DNA of 64,000 bases, taken from contig NZ_CP109007.1 in the NCBI RefSeq assembly GCF_036226665.1, positions 7,812,001 to 7,876,000 on the forward strand. The letters run 5' to 3'. Shown piece by piece: positions 16,897 through 24,920 of this stretch; the stretch's first letter is position 1, and each line of letters begins with the position of its first letter. The stretch comes from Streptomyces sp. NBC_00691 (lineage in GTDB: Bacteria > Actinomycetota > Actinomycetes > Streptomycetales > Streptomycetaceae). The notes under the pieces are model-generated. The model did not search any database, was not told the DNA's origin, and worked only from the letters and a program-made list of their open reading frames with translations. The translations under genes and the position numbers were made by a program.

Positions 16897-18042
16897 ATGA
16901 CATCAGACCTGGTCCAGAAGTCATGGACTCGCATCGACGCGTGGCTGCGCGAGCACGCGCCCCGCACCTTCGCCACGCTGCGGCCGCCCGCGGGAGACGA
17001 GGAGATCACAGCAGCGCAACAGGAACTGGGGGTCACCTTCCCTCCGGACCTGGTCGCTTCACTCCTCCGGCACGACGGGGCGCTGGAGGGACCTGAGGCT
17101 TTCCGGTTCAGCACGGGCGACCGGCTGCTCGGAGTGAGCGGAATCCTCGGGGACACCGGGTTCATGCGCGGCATCGACCAAGGCCCCGACGGGGAGAACG
17201 AGGACTACTGGCTTCACGGCTACGTGAAGTTCGGTTCCTACGACGTGACGTCGGACGGTCTTCTGACGGACTGCCGTACCGGGCGGGACTCCTTCGGCGC
17301 GATCGGGCGGTTCTTCGACGAGACCGGCACCGGTTTCGGACAGGCCGACTCGCTGGGCGAGTATCTGGCCGAACTGGCCGACACGCTTGAGCGCGGCCAG
17401 GACGCCGGTGTCGTCACGTTCAACGGCCGGCTGTTCTGGGAGGGGCTTCTGCCCACCAGGCCGCGGTACGGTGCCGACGAGCCCCTTCCCGGTCCTGATG
17501 AGCAGCTGCCGGAGCTGGACCTGTCCCACAGTCCCCGCGACCTCCTCCACGTGAGCCACCTGGACGGGCATGAGGAACTCGGTGCGCTGATCGCGGTCCT
17601 GCCGTACGAGCGGGTGGTCGAGGCCGCGCGGAAGCAGCTGCGCAGACTGGCGGTCGAATCAGGGCTGAACGACTATCCGGAGGTCAAGGCGGCCCTGGAC
17701 GCGTGGGAGCGCGGTGCGCTCCCGCCCCAGCCGGACCAGTCCGGCCCGCTCGCCTTGCGTCTCCGCGCGGTGCTCGCGCAGGCCGACGCCGGACGAGATC
17801 ACACGCGCAGGTGGGCCGCGGAGAGGATAGCGCTCGGGATCTGGGGATCCCCGTACAGGTCCGTGTGCGAGAGCGCGGAGATCCGGAGCCATTTCACTCT
17901 CGACTGGCGTGCGGATCTGCATGCGGACCTGGGCCATCCGCCGCTGCCACCGATACCTGACGACCGATTCTGGGGGGCGCTGCGCAACCCTGCCATCGAC
18001 TCCAGCTGGTACGCGGCCCAGTACGCCCAGGATCAGGACTGA
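16897..18042 (+). CDS. SMI1/KNR4 family protein, orphan
   Basis: A 381-residue protein whose first half has the SMI1/KNR4 pattern: LRPPAGDEEITAAQQELGVT, FPPDLVASLLRHDG, FLFDE-like spacing, then an aromatic DYWLHGYVKFGSYD strand and SFGAIGRFFDETGTGFGQ. The second half (from about 210) is a helical extension rich in Arg and Leu with no named domain. SMI1 proteins often act as immunity proteins, but no toxin gene adjoins this one, so it could be an orphan immunity protein or have a housekeeping regulatory role. The ATG follows the short AAGGTCGGCCT leader; ribosome binding is only moderate. Confidence 0.78.
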   Translation: MTSDLVQKSWTRIDAWLREHAPRTFATLRPPAGDEEITAAQQELGVTFPPDLVASLLRHDGALEGPEAFRFSTGDRLLGVSGILGDTGFMRGIDQGPDGENEDYWLHGYVKFGSYDVTSDGLLTDCRTGRDSFGAIGRFFDETGTGFGQADSLGEYLAELADTLERGQDAGVVTFNGRLFWEGLLPTRPRYGADEPLPGPDEQLPELDLSHSPRDLLHVSHLDGHEELGALIAVLPYERVVEAARKQLRRLAVESGLNDYPEVKAALDAWERGALPPQPDQSGPLALRLRAVLAQADAGRDHTRRWAAERIALGIWGSPYRSVCESAEIRSHFTLDWRADLHADLGHPPLPPIPDDRFWGALRNPAIDSSWYAAQYAQDQD

Positions 18043-18233
18043 CCCCAGGGGTCTCGGTTCCCCGTGAGCGCTTCATACGGCGGTCATCGCCAGACGAGGC
18101 GCTCACCAAGGACGCTCAGCGCTGCCGCTCCAGCGTGTGGGCCCCGATCGGAGCGGCACGATGTGCGGACACCGGGCCATGGCTCCGCCGTGACGAGGTG
18201 AGAGGGCGAGCGCTGTGCCAAGGCGTGCGTCGC

Positions 18234-19070
18234 TCAGCCGCGAGAGAGCACCGTGCCGAGGAAACGGATGTGGGGGCGGCCGTCCGGGCCGGGGCGGGAC
18301 ACGGAGGCGCGGACGCCGTAGACGTCCGCGACGAGCTGTTCCGTGAGGACGCCCTCGACCGGCCCGGCGGCCACCACCCGTCCCTCGTGCAGGACCACCA
18401 CCTGGTCGCAGTGCATCGCCGCCAGGTTGAGGTCGTGCAGTGCCATGACGCATGTGAGGCGCAGGCCCGATATCAGGGTCAGCAGGTCCAGTTGGTGCTG
18501 GATGTCGAGATGGTTCGTCGGCTCGTCGAGGAGGAGTTCGCGCGGTTCCTGGGCGAGGGCGCGGGCGAGCTGGACCCGCTGGCGTTCGCCGCCGGAGAGG
18601 GTGCGCCAGGTGCGGTGGGCATGACCGGTCAGTCCGGTACGTGTGAGCGCGGACCGGACCGCCTCCTCGTCGTCGCCCGTCGCCGGTGACCAGGCGCGGC
18701 GGTGCGGGACGCGGCCGAGTCGTACGGCCTCGGCCACGGTGAGGTCGACCTGGGTGTCGGCGTGCTGCTCGACGACTGCGAGTCGCCGCGCGAGGGCGCG
18801 GCGCGGGACGGTGTTCAGTGGGTCGCCGTCCAGGGTCACGACCCCCGCGTCCGGAGTGAGGACACCGGCCAGCACTCTCAACAGGGTGGATTTTCCCGAA
18901 CCGTTCGGGCCCAGAAGGCCGGTGAGCGTACCGGGGCGCGGCGCGATGGTCACGCCGTCCAGGACCAGTGCGCCGCCGGCGGTACGGGAGACGCGCTCGG
19001 CCCGCAGTCCCGTAGGACTGCCGAGATTTGCGGCGGCGTGTTCACCCGACGTCAGCCGCGTCCGGCCCAT
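18234..19070 (-). CDS. ABC transporter ATP-binding protein, iron-siderophore/cobalamin type
   Basis: A 278-residue ATPase with every nucleotide-binding motif: Walker A GLLGPNGSGKSTLLR, Q-loop AVVEQHAD, signature LSGGERQRVQLARAL, Walker B ELLLDEPTNHLD and the switch His in ALHDLNLAA. The DEPTNHLDIQHQLDLL run and the C-terminal VVAAGPVEGVLTEQLVADVY are characteristic of the FecE/BtuD group that powers uptake of ferric siderophores or cobalamin. No permease or binding protein gene is nearby, so it is an orphan ATPase, perhaps serving a transporter elsewhere or left over from a lost operon. It starts 19 bp after the MerR gene on the same strand. Confidence 0.87.
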   Translation of the reverse strand: MGRTRLTSGEHAAANLGSPTGLRAERVSRTAGGALVLDGVTIAPRPGTLTGLLGPNGSGKSTLLRVLAGVLTPDAGVVTLDGDPLNTVPRRALARRLAVVEQHADTQVDLTVAEAVRLGRVPHRRAWSPATGDDEEAVRSALTRTGLTGHAHRTWRTLSGGERQRVQLARALAQEPRELLLDEPTNHLDIQHQLDLLTLISGLRLTCVMALHDLNLAAMHCDQVVVLHEGRVVAAGPVEGVLTEQLVADVYGVRASVSRPGPDGRPHIRFLGTVLSRG

Positions 19071-19089
19071 GCCCCGTGCGACCGCACCG

Positions 19090-20139
19090 TCATTGCCGTG
19101 TCCGGACGCGCAGAGCCTGGACGGACCAGTCGAACACCGGAGCCAGACTCTCCGGGGCCGACCAGCCGTTGACCACTGCGAGGGGCTGGAGGTACCGCTC
19201 CCTGCGGGGGTCGTTCACGCTCTCCAGCCGAGTCGCCAGCCGGCGTCGAAGCCCGACGTCGGCGGGGCGGCCGAGGAGGTGCGCGTAGTGCGCCGTGAAG
19301 GCCGCGACGATCGGATCGGCCTGGGGCGATGCCGGGTCGATGCCGGCGGTCAGGGCCGGGCCGACCTGATCACGGACGGCTGCGGTGATGTCGCGGCGCG
19401 GGCCCGTCGTGTCGCTTCGCGCCTGCTCGGCTGCCTGGTCCTCGGCCATCCGCCGCACGGAAGCGCGGAAATCCGGGTCAAGGTACATTTCGGCCAACTC
19501 CACCCACGCCTGGACCTGCTCCGCATCCGGGTTGTCGGGCAGCTCGGGGGTCATCGAGCGCATGACCCCCGCGAACGCGGGGGCGGCGTCAAGACCGCCG
19601 AAGACGGCCACGAGGAAATCGCCGATCAGCCGTCGGCGTTCGTCCTCGGAGAGCTGGGCCAGTCGGTGCATGAGTTCCGTCTCCTCAGGTGTGGACCCGC
19701 GCTCGGCCACCGCCGTCAGCACCGCGCGCCGCAGGCCCAGGACGCGGATCTGCACTGCCAGTGCTTCGGCGTGCGCCGCTGCGACCTCGGGAAGCGAGAG
19801 CTCGCGGTCCACGACCTTGCGGATCGTGGGAAGGTCCAGTCCCAGCTCGCGCAGGGTCCGTACGAGGTCCAGGCGTGCGACGGCGTCGATGCTGTAGAGG
19901 CGGTAGCCGGCCGGGCTGCGATCCGTCGGCGCCACGATTCCGCGATCGGAGTAGAACCGAATGGTCTTGACCGTGAGACCGGTCCGCCGAGCGAGCTCGC
20001 CGATCGGCGAGGGTGCCGCAGGCTCTCGATCACCTTCGGGTTCGCGACGCGGGATGCGAGGCGGACGGGGGCGAGGCGCCGGTACGCGGGCCACCCGCCA
20101 CCCGCCCCGCCGTACGCCCCAGGCCGACGGGCCCGCCAC
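19090..20139 (-). CDS. MerR family transcriptional regulator
   Basis: A winged-helix MerR domain begins at SPIGELARRTGLTVKTIRFY and continues DRGIVAPTDRSPAGYRLYSI and DAVARLDLVRTLRELGLDLP, with a following dimerisation helix. About 225 residues of helical C-terminal domain follow, with no cysteine-rich metal site, so it is more likely to sense an organic ligand than a metal. Start is uncertain: the GTG at 20139 adds about 46 low-complexity Pro/Arg residues; another in-frame GTG is at 20094. Neither has a strong ribosome binding site. It is probably co-transcribed with the ABC ATPase gene downstream and may control it. Confidence 0.8.
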   Translation of the reverse strand: MAGPSAWGVRRGGWRVARVPAPRPRPPRIPRREPEGDREPAAPSPIGELARRTGLTVKTIRFYSDRGIVAPTDRSPAGYRLYSIDAVARLDLVRTLRELGLDLPTIRKVVDRELSLPEVAAAHAEALAVQIRVLGLRRAVLTAVAERGSTPEETELMHRLAQLSEDERRRLIGDFLVAVFGGLDAAPAFAGVMRSMTPELPDNPDAEQVQAWVELAEMYLDPDFRASVRRMAEDQAAEQARSDTTGPRRDITAAVRDQVGPALTAGIDPASPQADPIVAAFTAHYAHLLGRPADVGLRRRLATRLESVNDPRRERYLQPLAVVNGWSAPESLAPVFDWSVQALRVRTRQ

Positions 20140-20305
20140 CTGGCGGACCCGCTGTGAGGAGCCCGGCCGCGTCGAGGTGGAGATCGAACCCGACGTACGG
20201 GGCCGACCGCGCGGCTTCTACGTCTGCGTGTCCCCCGATACAACGGCCGGACAGACCACGCCCCCGCCCTTGCTGGGCCCCCACCGGCACCATGTGCGCG
20301 AGCGC

Positions 20306-20440
20306 TTCCACGTCGGACCGCCGGGCTGGCTGTCGGACGCCGATCTCGAACTGTGCGCGGGCGAGTGCGAGCGCACCGGCCTGACCGGCGCGCTGAACTG
20401 CTACCGCGGACTTCGACCAGGGACCGATGAAGGATGGCCG
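20306..20440 (+). pseudogene. Relic of an epoxide-hydrolase-type alpha/beta hydrolase
   Basis: A plus-strand frame reads WLSDADLELCAGECERTGLT then GALNCYRGLR. This matches the cap-domain stretch of alpha/beta-fold epoxide hydrolases, usually close to WLTEADLDxYxxEFERTGFT GxLNxYR. Nothing upstream or downstream belongs to the same protein: no GxSxG nucleophile segment and no catalytic His. It is therefore a roughly 40-residue remnant of a deleted gene, lying between the 5' end of the MerR gene and the terminator of the protease fusion gene. Confidence 0.6.
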
Positions 20441-20460
20441 AGGACCCGGCACGCACGGGG

Positions 20461-20515
20461 TCCGCCCCTCCGCCCCGGGCTCCCTTCGGGAGGGGACCGT
20501 GGGCAGAGGGGCGGA
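20461..20515. terminator. Branched hairpin downstream of the hydrolase-protease gene
   Basis: Outer arms TCCGCCCCTC (20461-20470) and GAGGGGCGGA (20506-20515) enclose an inner stem CTCCC/GGGAG at 20480-20492 with a TTC loop. It lies 31 bp past the stop of the leftward hydrolase-protease gene. Confidence 0.6.
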
Positions 20516-20545
20516 AGGGGAGGGGTGAGGTGAGGCGGGCTCAGG

Positions 20546-22717
20546 TCAGGGCCTGGGCAGAATGCACTCCTGGCGCTTGAGATCCAGGGTGTTGTCGTCT
20601 CCGATGCACGCGGCGATCGCCGCGGTCTGGGTGGCGTACCCGCGTCCCTGGTGGACGGTGGTGACCGTCCCGTCGACCTCGCAGGGGTTGTTCAGTTCGC
20701 ACTCCTTGCCGTCGCGGTTGCTGGTGCTGTTCACGGCGACGAGCTCCCGGGTCTCGGCGTCGATGACGGGCGAGCCGGAGCTTCCGGGCCGGGTGTCGCA
20801 TTCCTTCGCGTAGCGGATGGCGCGGGTCGATGTGTAGTCGCCCTCCTTGAGGGTCGGGACCACGGCCTCGGCCTGGCACGACCAGACGCTCTCCAGGAAG
20901 CTGGACGCCACCTTGATCTTCTGCCCGGGCACGGGCGAGGACGAGGCCAGCGGGAATGCCTCAACCTTGTACTTCTGCTGGATCTCCGCGTACGTGGAGT
21001 CCAGTTGTGCCAGCGTGATGTCGGTTCCGGTCATCGTGGCGTAGAGGACCCGCCCGGTCACCGGGCCGAGCTCGCGGCCTGCCGGGCTCATGACGGTGCC
21101 TTCGATGGGGGCGTTCTTGTCGGTGATCACTTCACCCGGCTTCGGCCGTCCCGCAGGGTGGCAGTGCCCGTTCGTGAGAAGGAGCGCCTTGTCCTCGTCA
21201 CGGGCGGTGCGGGGGCGGACCAGCGAAGCGGAGCAGTACGGGAGTTTCACGGTTCCCGCCATGTTGCCGGCCGGTCCCGGGGGGCCCGTCCGGTCGGCGG
21301 GGAAACCGGCGCAGCTGCCCTTCGCGGGTGTGCCGTCCCGGAAGAAGTCGAGCACCTTGGAGCCGCACGCGAGGTCCTTGGACTTCATGGTGGAGTGCTC
21401 CGCGTCCATGACGGTCAGCAGCGATCCGCCGATCTTCTTGTGCATCATCTTGGCCCATACGTAAGGCGTGACGGTTTCGAACTTGTGGCCGGACAGCTGC
21501 AGTCGGCTCTTTCCGGGCTTCAAGTCCCACGGCTTGCCCGCGGGCCAGCCGGCGCAGTTCGCGACGGGCTCGTTGTTGAAGTCGGTGGAAAATGGGTACT
21601 TCACCTGCCGTTCCTTCCTTATTCGGACGAGATCGGCATACGTCCGGCCGTCGGGGCTGGCGTTGCACATGAAGGCGTCGTGGGTGAAGCCATAATTACG
21701 CCCCATCTCTCCGAAGCCGAAAGACTTCCGGTCCGCATTCTGCTGCGTGGAGGTCACCTCTGCTCCGCTGTCCCGGACCTCCATCAACTTTGCGGCTGAT
21801 CGCTCCCACCGATCCGGTATGGCTTCCAGGTTGGTATCCAGGAGGGCGGCGAATCCTTCCCGTCCGACCTTCTTCTGCAGCTCCTTCAATGCGGATGCCA
21901 CCTTCTTGGGCGAGGTTCCGAACCCGTAGGTGGAGTCCTTTCCGGCCAGCCACTTGAAGAACCGCTGGTATCCGGCATCGTATGCGGCTACTTCCGCTTC
22001 GACCGCTGCACTCTGACCGACCGGGGACATGATCGAGTCCAGCCACATGCGGTCGACGCGCTTGTCGAACATGGAGCGATAGACTGCGCCCAGCGCCGTC
22101 CCGCCGGAATTTCCGTAGAAGTTCATCTTGTTGAAGCCCAGCACCTGCCGGATGCGGTCCATGTCCCGGGCTGCATTCTCCATGCTGATGGAGAGGGCCA
22201 GTGCCGGGTCCTTGGCGATGCATGCGCGCTTCGCATCCGCCTGCATCTCGAACATCTCTTTCTCTGTTTCACTCCCCTGGAATTCAGGCTCATCGCAGGA
22301 GATCTGGGCGCTGTAGCCGGTCCCGCGGGTGTCGATGCCGATGAAGTCCAGTGTCTCGTTCATGGGCGCCAGACGGCTGCTGAGGAGCTCACGGGCGGAC
22401 GGGGTGCCGGCCAGACCGGGTCCTCCGGGGTTGCCGAAGAGAGCTCCGGTCCGCTGTCCCGTGGCCTTGACCCTGCTCACCGCGATGTCTATTTTCCTGC
22501 CCTCGGGCTTGGAGTAGTCCACCGGGACAGGGATGAGTGTGCATTCGCTGCGGTTGTCGTTGCGATTCCAGTCCGACACCGCATCCCGGCAGAGCTCCCA
22601 CTGCACGCCTTCCGGGGCCGGGGTGGACGCTGCGTCGGCGGGAACGGCTGACAGGGTGATCAGCGAGGCGGCAACGCTGATTCCGGCTGCAATCGATGGG
22701 ACGGTCAAATACCGCAA
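20546..22717 (-). CDS. Exported fusion of alpha/beta hydrolase (S33 tripeptidyl aminopeptidase-like) and trypsin-like serine protease
   Basis: About 723 residues. A signal peptide (YLTVPSIAAGISVAASLITL, cleavage after ADA) is followed by an S33-type alpha/beta hydrolase: GALFGNPGGPGLAGTPSA oxyanion loop, FIGIDTRGTGYSA, nucleophile FYGNSGGTALGAVY, and a TAP-like C-terminal lid region ending ETVTPYVWAKMMHKKIGGS and VMDAEHSTM. In place of the usual catalytic Asp before TPY there is Glu (KFETVTPY). Then, after about 60 residues, a trypsin-like domain starts: ALLLTNGHCHPAG (His), TGTDITLAQLD (Asp), CDTRPGSSGSPVID (Ser). Fusion of these two peptidase folds is not something I know as standard. Start is uncertain: TTG at 22717 has GAAGAGG eleven bases upstream; GTG at 22729 is the alternative. 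The hydrolase half uses more A/T-ending codons than neighbouring genes, suggesting acquisition by transfer. Confidence 0.82.
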   Translation of the reverse strand: MRYLTVPSIAAGISVAASLITLSAVPADAASTPAPEGVQWELCRDAVSDWNRNDNRSECTLIPVPVDYSKPEGRKIDIAVSRVKATGQRTGALFGNPGGPGLAGTPSARELLSSRLAPMNETLDFIGIDTRGTGYSAQISCDEPEFQGSETEKEMFEMQADAKRACIAKDPALALSISMENAARDMDRIRQVLGFNKMNFYGNSGGTALGAVYRSMFDKRVDRMWLDSIMSPVGQSAAVEAEVAAYDAGYQRFFKWLAGKDSTYGFGTSPKKVASALKELQKKVGREGFAALLDTNLEAIPDRWERSAAKLMEVRDSGAEVTSTQQNADRKSFGFGEMGRNYGFTHDAFMCNASPDGRTYADLVRIRKERQVKYPFSTDFNNEPVANCAGWPAGKPWDLKPGKSRLQLSGHKFETVTPYVWAKMMHKKIGGSLLTVMDAEHSTMKSKDLACGSKVLDFFRDGTPAKGSCAGFPADRTGPPGPAGNMAGTVKLPYCSASLVRPRTARDEDKALLLTNGHCHPAGRPKPGEVITDKNAPIEGTVMSPAGRELGPVTGRVLYATMTGTDITLAQLDSTYAEIQQKYKVEAFPLASSSPVPGQKIKVASSFLESVWSCQAEAVVPTLKEGDYTSTRAIRYAKECDTRPGSSGSPVIDAETRELVAVNSTSNRDGKECELNNPCEVDGTVTTVHQGRGYATQTAAIAACIGDDNTLDLKRQECILPRP

Positions 22718-22895
22718 GATGATCTGCACCTCTTCGGTGGGAAACGGCAACGTGGTGGTACGGATGCGGTCCGGCGGGCGCCTCGTGGTGACGGCACCCG
22801 GGGCGGGGCCGAACCGGACAGTCGGCAGGAGGTGTGTCCTCCTGCGCCGCTGCTGGACAAAGACTCGTCTGCGAAGGCTGCCGTCGTCCGTCGGA

Positions 22896-23155
22896 AATGT
22901 TTCAGCAGGCACTCGGTCGTGTTTTATCGGTCGAGGCCGGGAGCGACGATCACGTCGGTCGCCGGTGATCTCGGGGTGGACACCCAGACGCTGAGGAACG
23001 GGATCCGGGTCGCCGAGCCGCCCTGGCGCCCACTCCGCACCGCAGGCCGCCTCGCAGGCCGTCGGCGACGCCGTTCAAGCGGAGCTGGACGCCGCCCGCT
23101 AGAGGATCCGCGAGCCGAAGGAGGAAAAGGACTCTCTACGCAAGGCGGCCCGACG
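22896..23155 (+). pseudogene. Relic of IS3-family transposase OrfA
   Basis: A plus-strand frame from 22896 reads VVFYRSRPGATITSVAGDLG then VDTQTLRNGIRVAEP, the helix-turn-helix part of IS3-family OrfA proteins (typically SRPGATI..VA.DLGV...TLRNWIR). A shift of frame leads into QAVGDAVQAELDAAR, an in-frame TAG, and RIREPKEEKDSLRKAAR, matching the leucine-zipper end (RIRELEEEKDILRKAA) of the same protein. With a frameshift, a stop, no start and no OrfB it is dead. No terminal inverted repeats were recognised. Confidence 0.78.
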
Positions 23156-23355
23156 GGGTTGAGGACGGGTGCGTAGGGCGGCAAGGAGGAGAGGGCGAGC
23201 CGGTCCCGGGCGCTCGCGCATACCTTGAATCGTGCAGGCCGGATGGAAGCGTCGGCCGATCGCCGTCTTGACCCGCGCCGGCGTCCGGCGCTGGTCCTCC
23301 CAGCCACGCGCGGCCGGCCCCTCAGGGAGCCTCTTCTCGCCCTGCGGTGAATCTG

Positions 23356-23512
23356 CTCCGTGACCGGTCCGGGCGACGGGACTGAGGGGCTCCGTTCCGC
23401 ACGTCGCGTGATGATTTCGTGCCGGTGGGCGATGGTCTGGGGCTGCTCCCGGGAGAGTAACTGCCCTCCCTGGAGATCGACTTGGCGCTCCAGAAGAAGC
23501 CGAGCTTCCGGG
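23356..23512 (-). pseudogene. Relic matching the 3' end and downstream flank of the ExaC-type aldehyde dehydrogenase gene
   Basis: This 157-bp stretch aligns by eye, with about three-quarters identity and small gaps, to 50357-50513, in the same orientation. The second copy spans the 3' flank and last codons of the intact aldehyde dehydrogenase gene. In the relic, the reverse strand still encodes a KLGFF-like end where the intact gene has AVGFF, with the stop codon changed from TAG to TGG. The gene body upstream is missing. Either a dehydrogenase paralogue was deleted here, or a mobile non-coding element ends close to such genes. Confidence 0.5.
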
Positions 23513-23789
23513 GCTGGTCCGGATCTTGGTCCGGCTGTTGCCTACCTGGCCCGTAGCCGGGCCGTAGTGGCAGGGATGGGGCGGGGATGCCATAGGCCGT
23601 TCCCCGGCTTACGATCTGCGTCACGCACACCGCGGGCAGCACGGTGCGGGGCCACAACCTCGACGCCACCGGCCGGTTCATTCTCTGTACCGGTTGTCCT
23701 GGCGTTCTGTTCAGGTGGGGGCCGCCAGGCCCCGTACCCCACCGGCCTGCGCCATTGAGGGTCGCGCCGCCGCCGACCGCGATGGCGCA

Positions 23790-23945
23790 TCAGTCCTCGC
23801 CGCGGATGATGTTCCAGTCAGGCTTCCTCTCACCCGTCGCCTCGTCGGTCTGCGGCTGGCGCACGATGGCGGGGCGGCACGTCCGGACCCGTTCGTCGAG
23901 CGGCACACGGCTTCCGGCCGGCTGGGCCGCTGCCTGGCCCTCCAT
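23790..23945 (-). CDS. Small hypothetical protein, 51 residues
   Basis: A short gene that is easily missed: ATG at 23945 with a textbook ribosome binding site (AAGGAG, nine-base spacing) and stop at 23790. It begins MEGQAAAQPAGSRVPLDERV and ends ERKPDWNIIRGED. It is soluble, charged, with a single cysteine (RTCRPAIV) and strong Streptomyces codon bias. I do not recognise the family. Next to it, beyond the isochorismatase-like gene, lies a relic of a molybdopterin oxidoreductase on the same strand, so it might once have been part of that operon; this is speculation from position. Confidence 0.6.
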   Translation of the reverse strand: MEGQAAAQPAGSRVPLDERVRTCRPAIVRQPQTDEATGERKPDWNIIRGED

Positions 23946-24127
23946 GACTCACATCTCCTTACTCGGTGCTCGCATCTCAGCATGAGCTTTTCTGGTGATA
24001 TGCGTGTACCCGGTGTGGCGAGGCCCAAGCGCGCGACGACCCGGCCTGGTATGCGTGGGGCGGCTGGCCGTGGCCGGGGTGGGCTGCCGCGCCGCGGGCA
24101 GGGGCCGTGGGTGAGAGGACGTGAGTC

Positions 24128-24682
24128 GTGGGTCGGACGGCACTCATCGTGATCGACATGCTCAACACGTACGAGCACGAGGATGCCCAGGTGCTGGTGC
24201 GATCGGTCCGCGAGGCCCTGCCGGGTGTGAAGACGCTCCTTGAACGGGCGCGGGCTGCGGACGCGCCCGTCATCTACGTGAACGACAACTTCGGCCGCTG
24301 GCGCTCCCACCACGGTGAGATCCTCGAAGCGGCCCTGGCCGGCCCCCGCGCCGACCTGGTCGAGCCGATCGCACCGGACGAGGAGTCCCTCTTCGTCGTC
24401 AAGGCGCGGCACTCGGCCTTCTACGAGACCCCACTGGCCTACCTCCTGGGCCGGCTCGGCGCCGAGCGGGTGGTGCTGTGCGGTCAGGTGACCGAGCAAT
24501 GCGTGCTGTACTCGGCCCTGGACGCCCACATCCGGCACCTCGACGTCGTCGTGGCCCTGGACGCGGTCGCTCACATCGACGCCGATCTCGCGGATGCTGC
24601 TCTGCTGATGATGGAACGCAACATGGCGGCCGAGCTCCGTCCGAACGGCGACATCACCTTCGGGGACGCCCGCTCGGACTGA
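24128..24682 (+). CDS. Cysteine hydrolase, isochorismatase-like family
   Basis: A 184-residue Rossmann-like hydrolase. It shows the family catalytic triad: Asp10 in LIVIDMLNTYEHED, Lys92 in FVVKARHSAFYETPL, and Cys125 in LCGQVTEQCVLYSALDAH, the cis-peptide being just before the cysteine. Full length for the family. Start GTG at 24128 with GAGAGG upstream. Substrates in this family range from isochorismate to nicotinamide and peroxyureidoacrylate; without a siderophore or pyrimidine pathway nearby the substrate is unknown. It is a single gene between relics. Confidence 0.87.
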   Translation: MGRTALIVIDMLNTYEHEDAQVLVRSVREALPGVKTLLERARAADAPVIYVNDNFGRWRSHHGEILEAALAGPRADLVEPIAPDEESLFVVKARHSAFYETPLAYLLGRLGAERVVLCGQVTEQCVLYSALDAHIRHLDVVVALDAVAHIDADLADAALLMMERNMAAELRPNGDITFGDARSD

Positions 24683-24734
24683 CGGCTCCGTGGACGCTCG
24701 GACGGGGGGCCGGGGGCGGGTCGCCGACTCGCTC

Positions 24735-24920
24735 GACGAGAGTGAGGGCAGCTGCGGCGGTCTTGAACAGCGGCTGCTTGGAGACGGGGTCCCAGAGGGT
24801 GGCGATCAGCTCGTTGGCCGCACGCCCCGGCGTCCCGGCGCCGGGGGCGTTGCCGCCCGGAGTGTCCCAGTATCCGTAGTGGAAGGGCACGAACAGGACT
24901 CCCGGCCGGACCGTGCCCAC
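24735..24920 (-). pseudogene. C-terminal relic of a molybdopterin oxidoreductase
   Basis: The reverse strand reads GVLFVPFHYGYWDTPGG and, after a short gap, RAANELIATLWDPVSKQPLF. This matches the C-terminal molybdopterin-dinucleotide-binding end of nitrate reductase/formate dehydrogenase-like oxidoreductases (FHYGYWD... RAANEL... WDPVSKQP.FK). Only about 62 residues survive; everything upstream ends abruptly at about 24920, where a plus-strand gene fragment begins. Confidence 0.75.

Larger units (their letters stand above)
22718..23789. other. Degraded intergenic region with two relics
   Basis: About 1.07 kb without an intact gene. It contains an IS3 orfA relic (22896-23155) and an aldehyde-dehydrogenase 3' relic (23356-23512), listed separately. 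The rest shows short open frames with no ribosome binding sites and no family resemblance that I can recognise. Confidence 0.6.
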
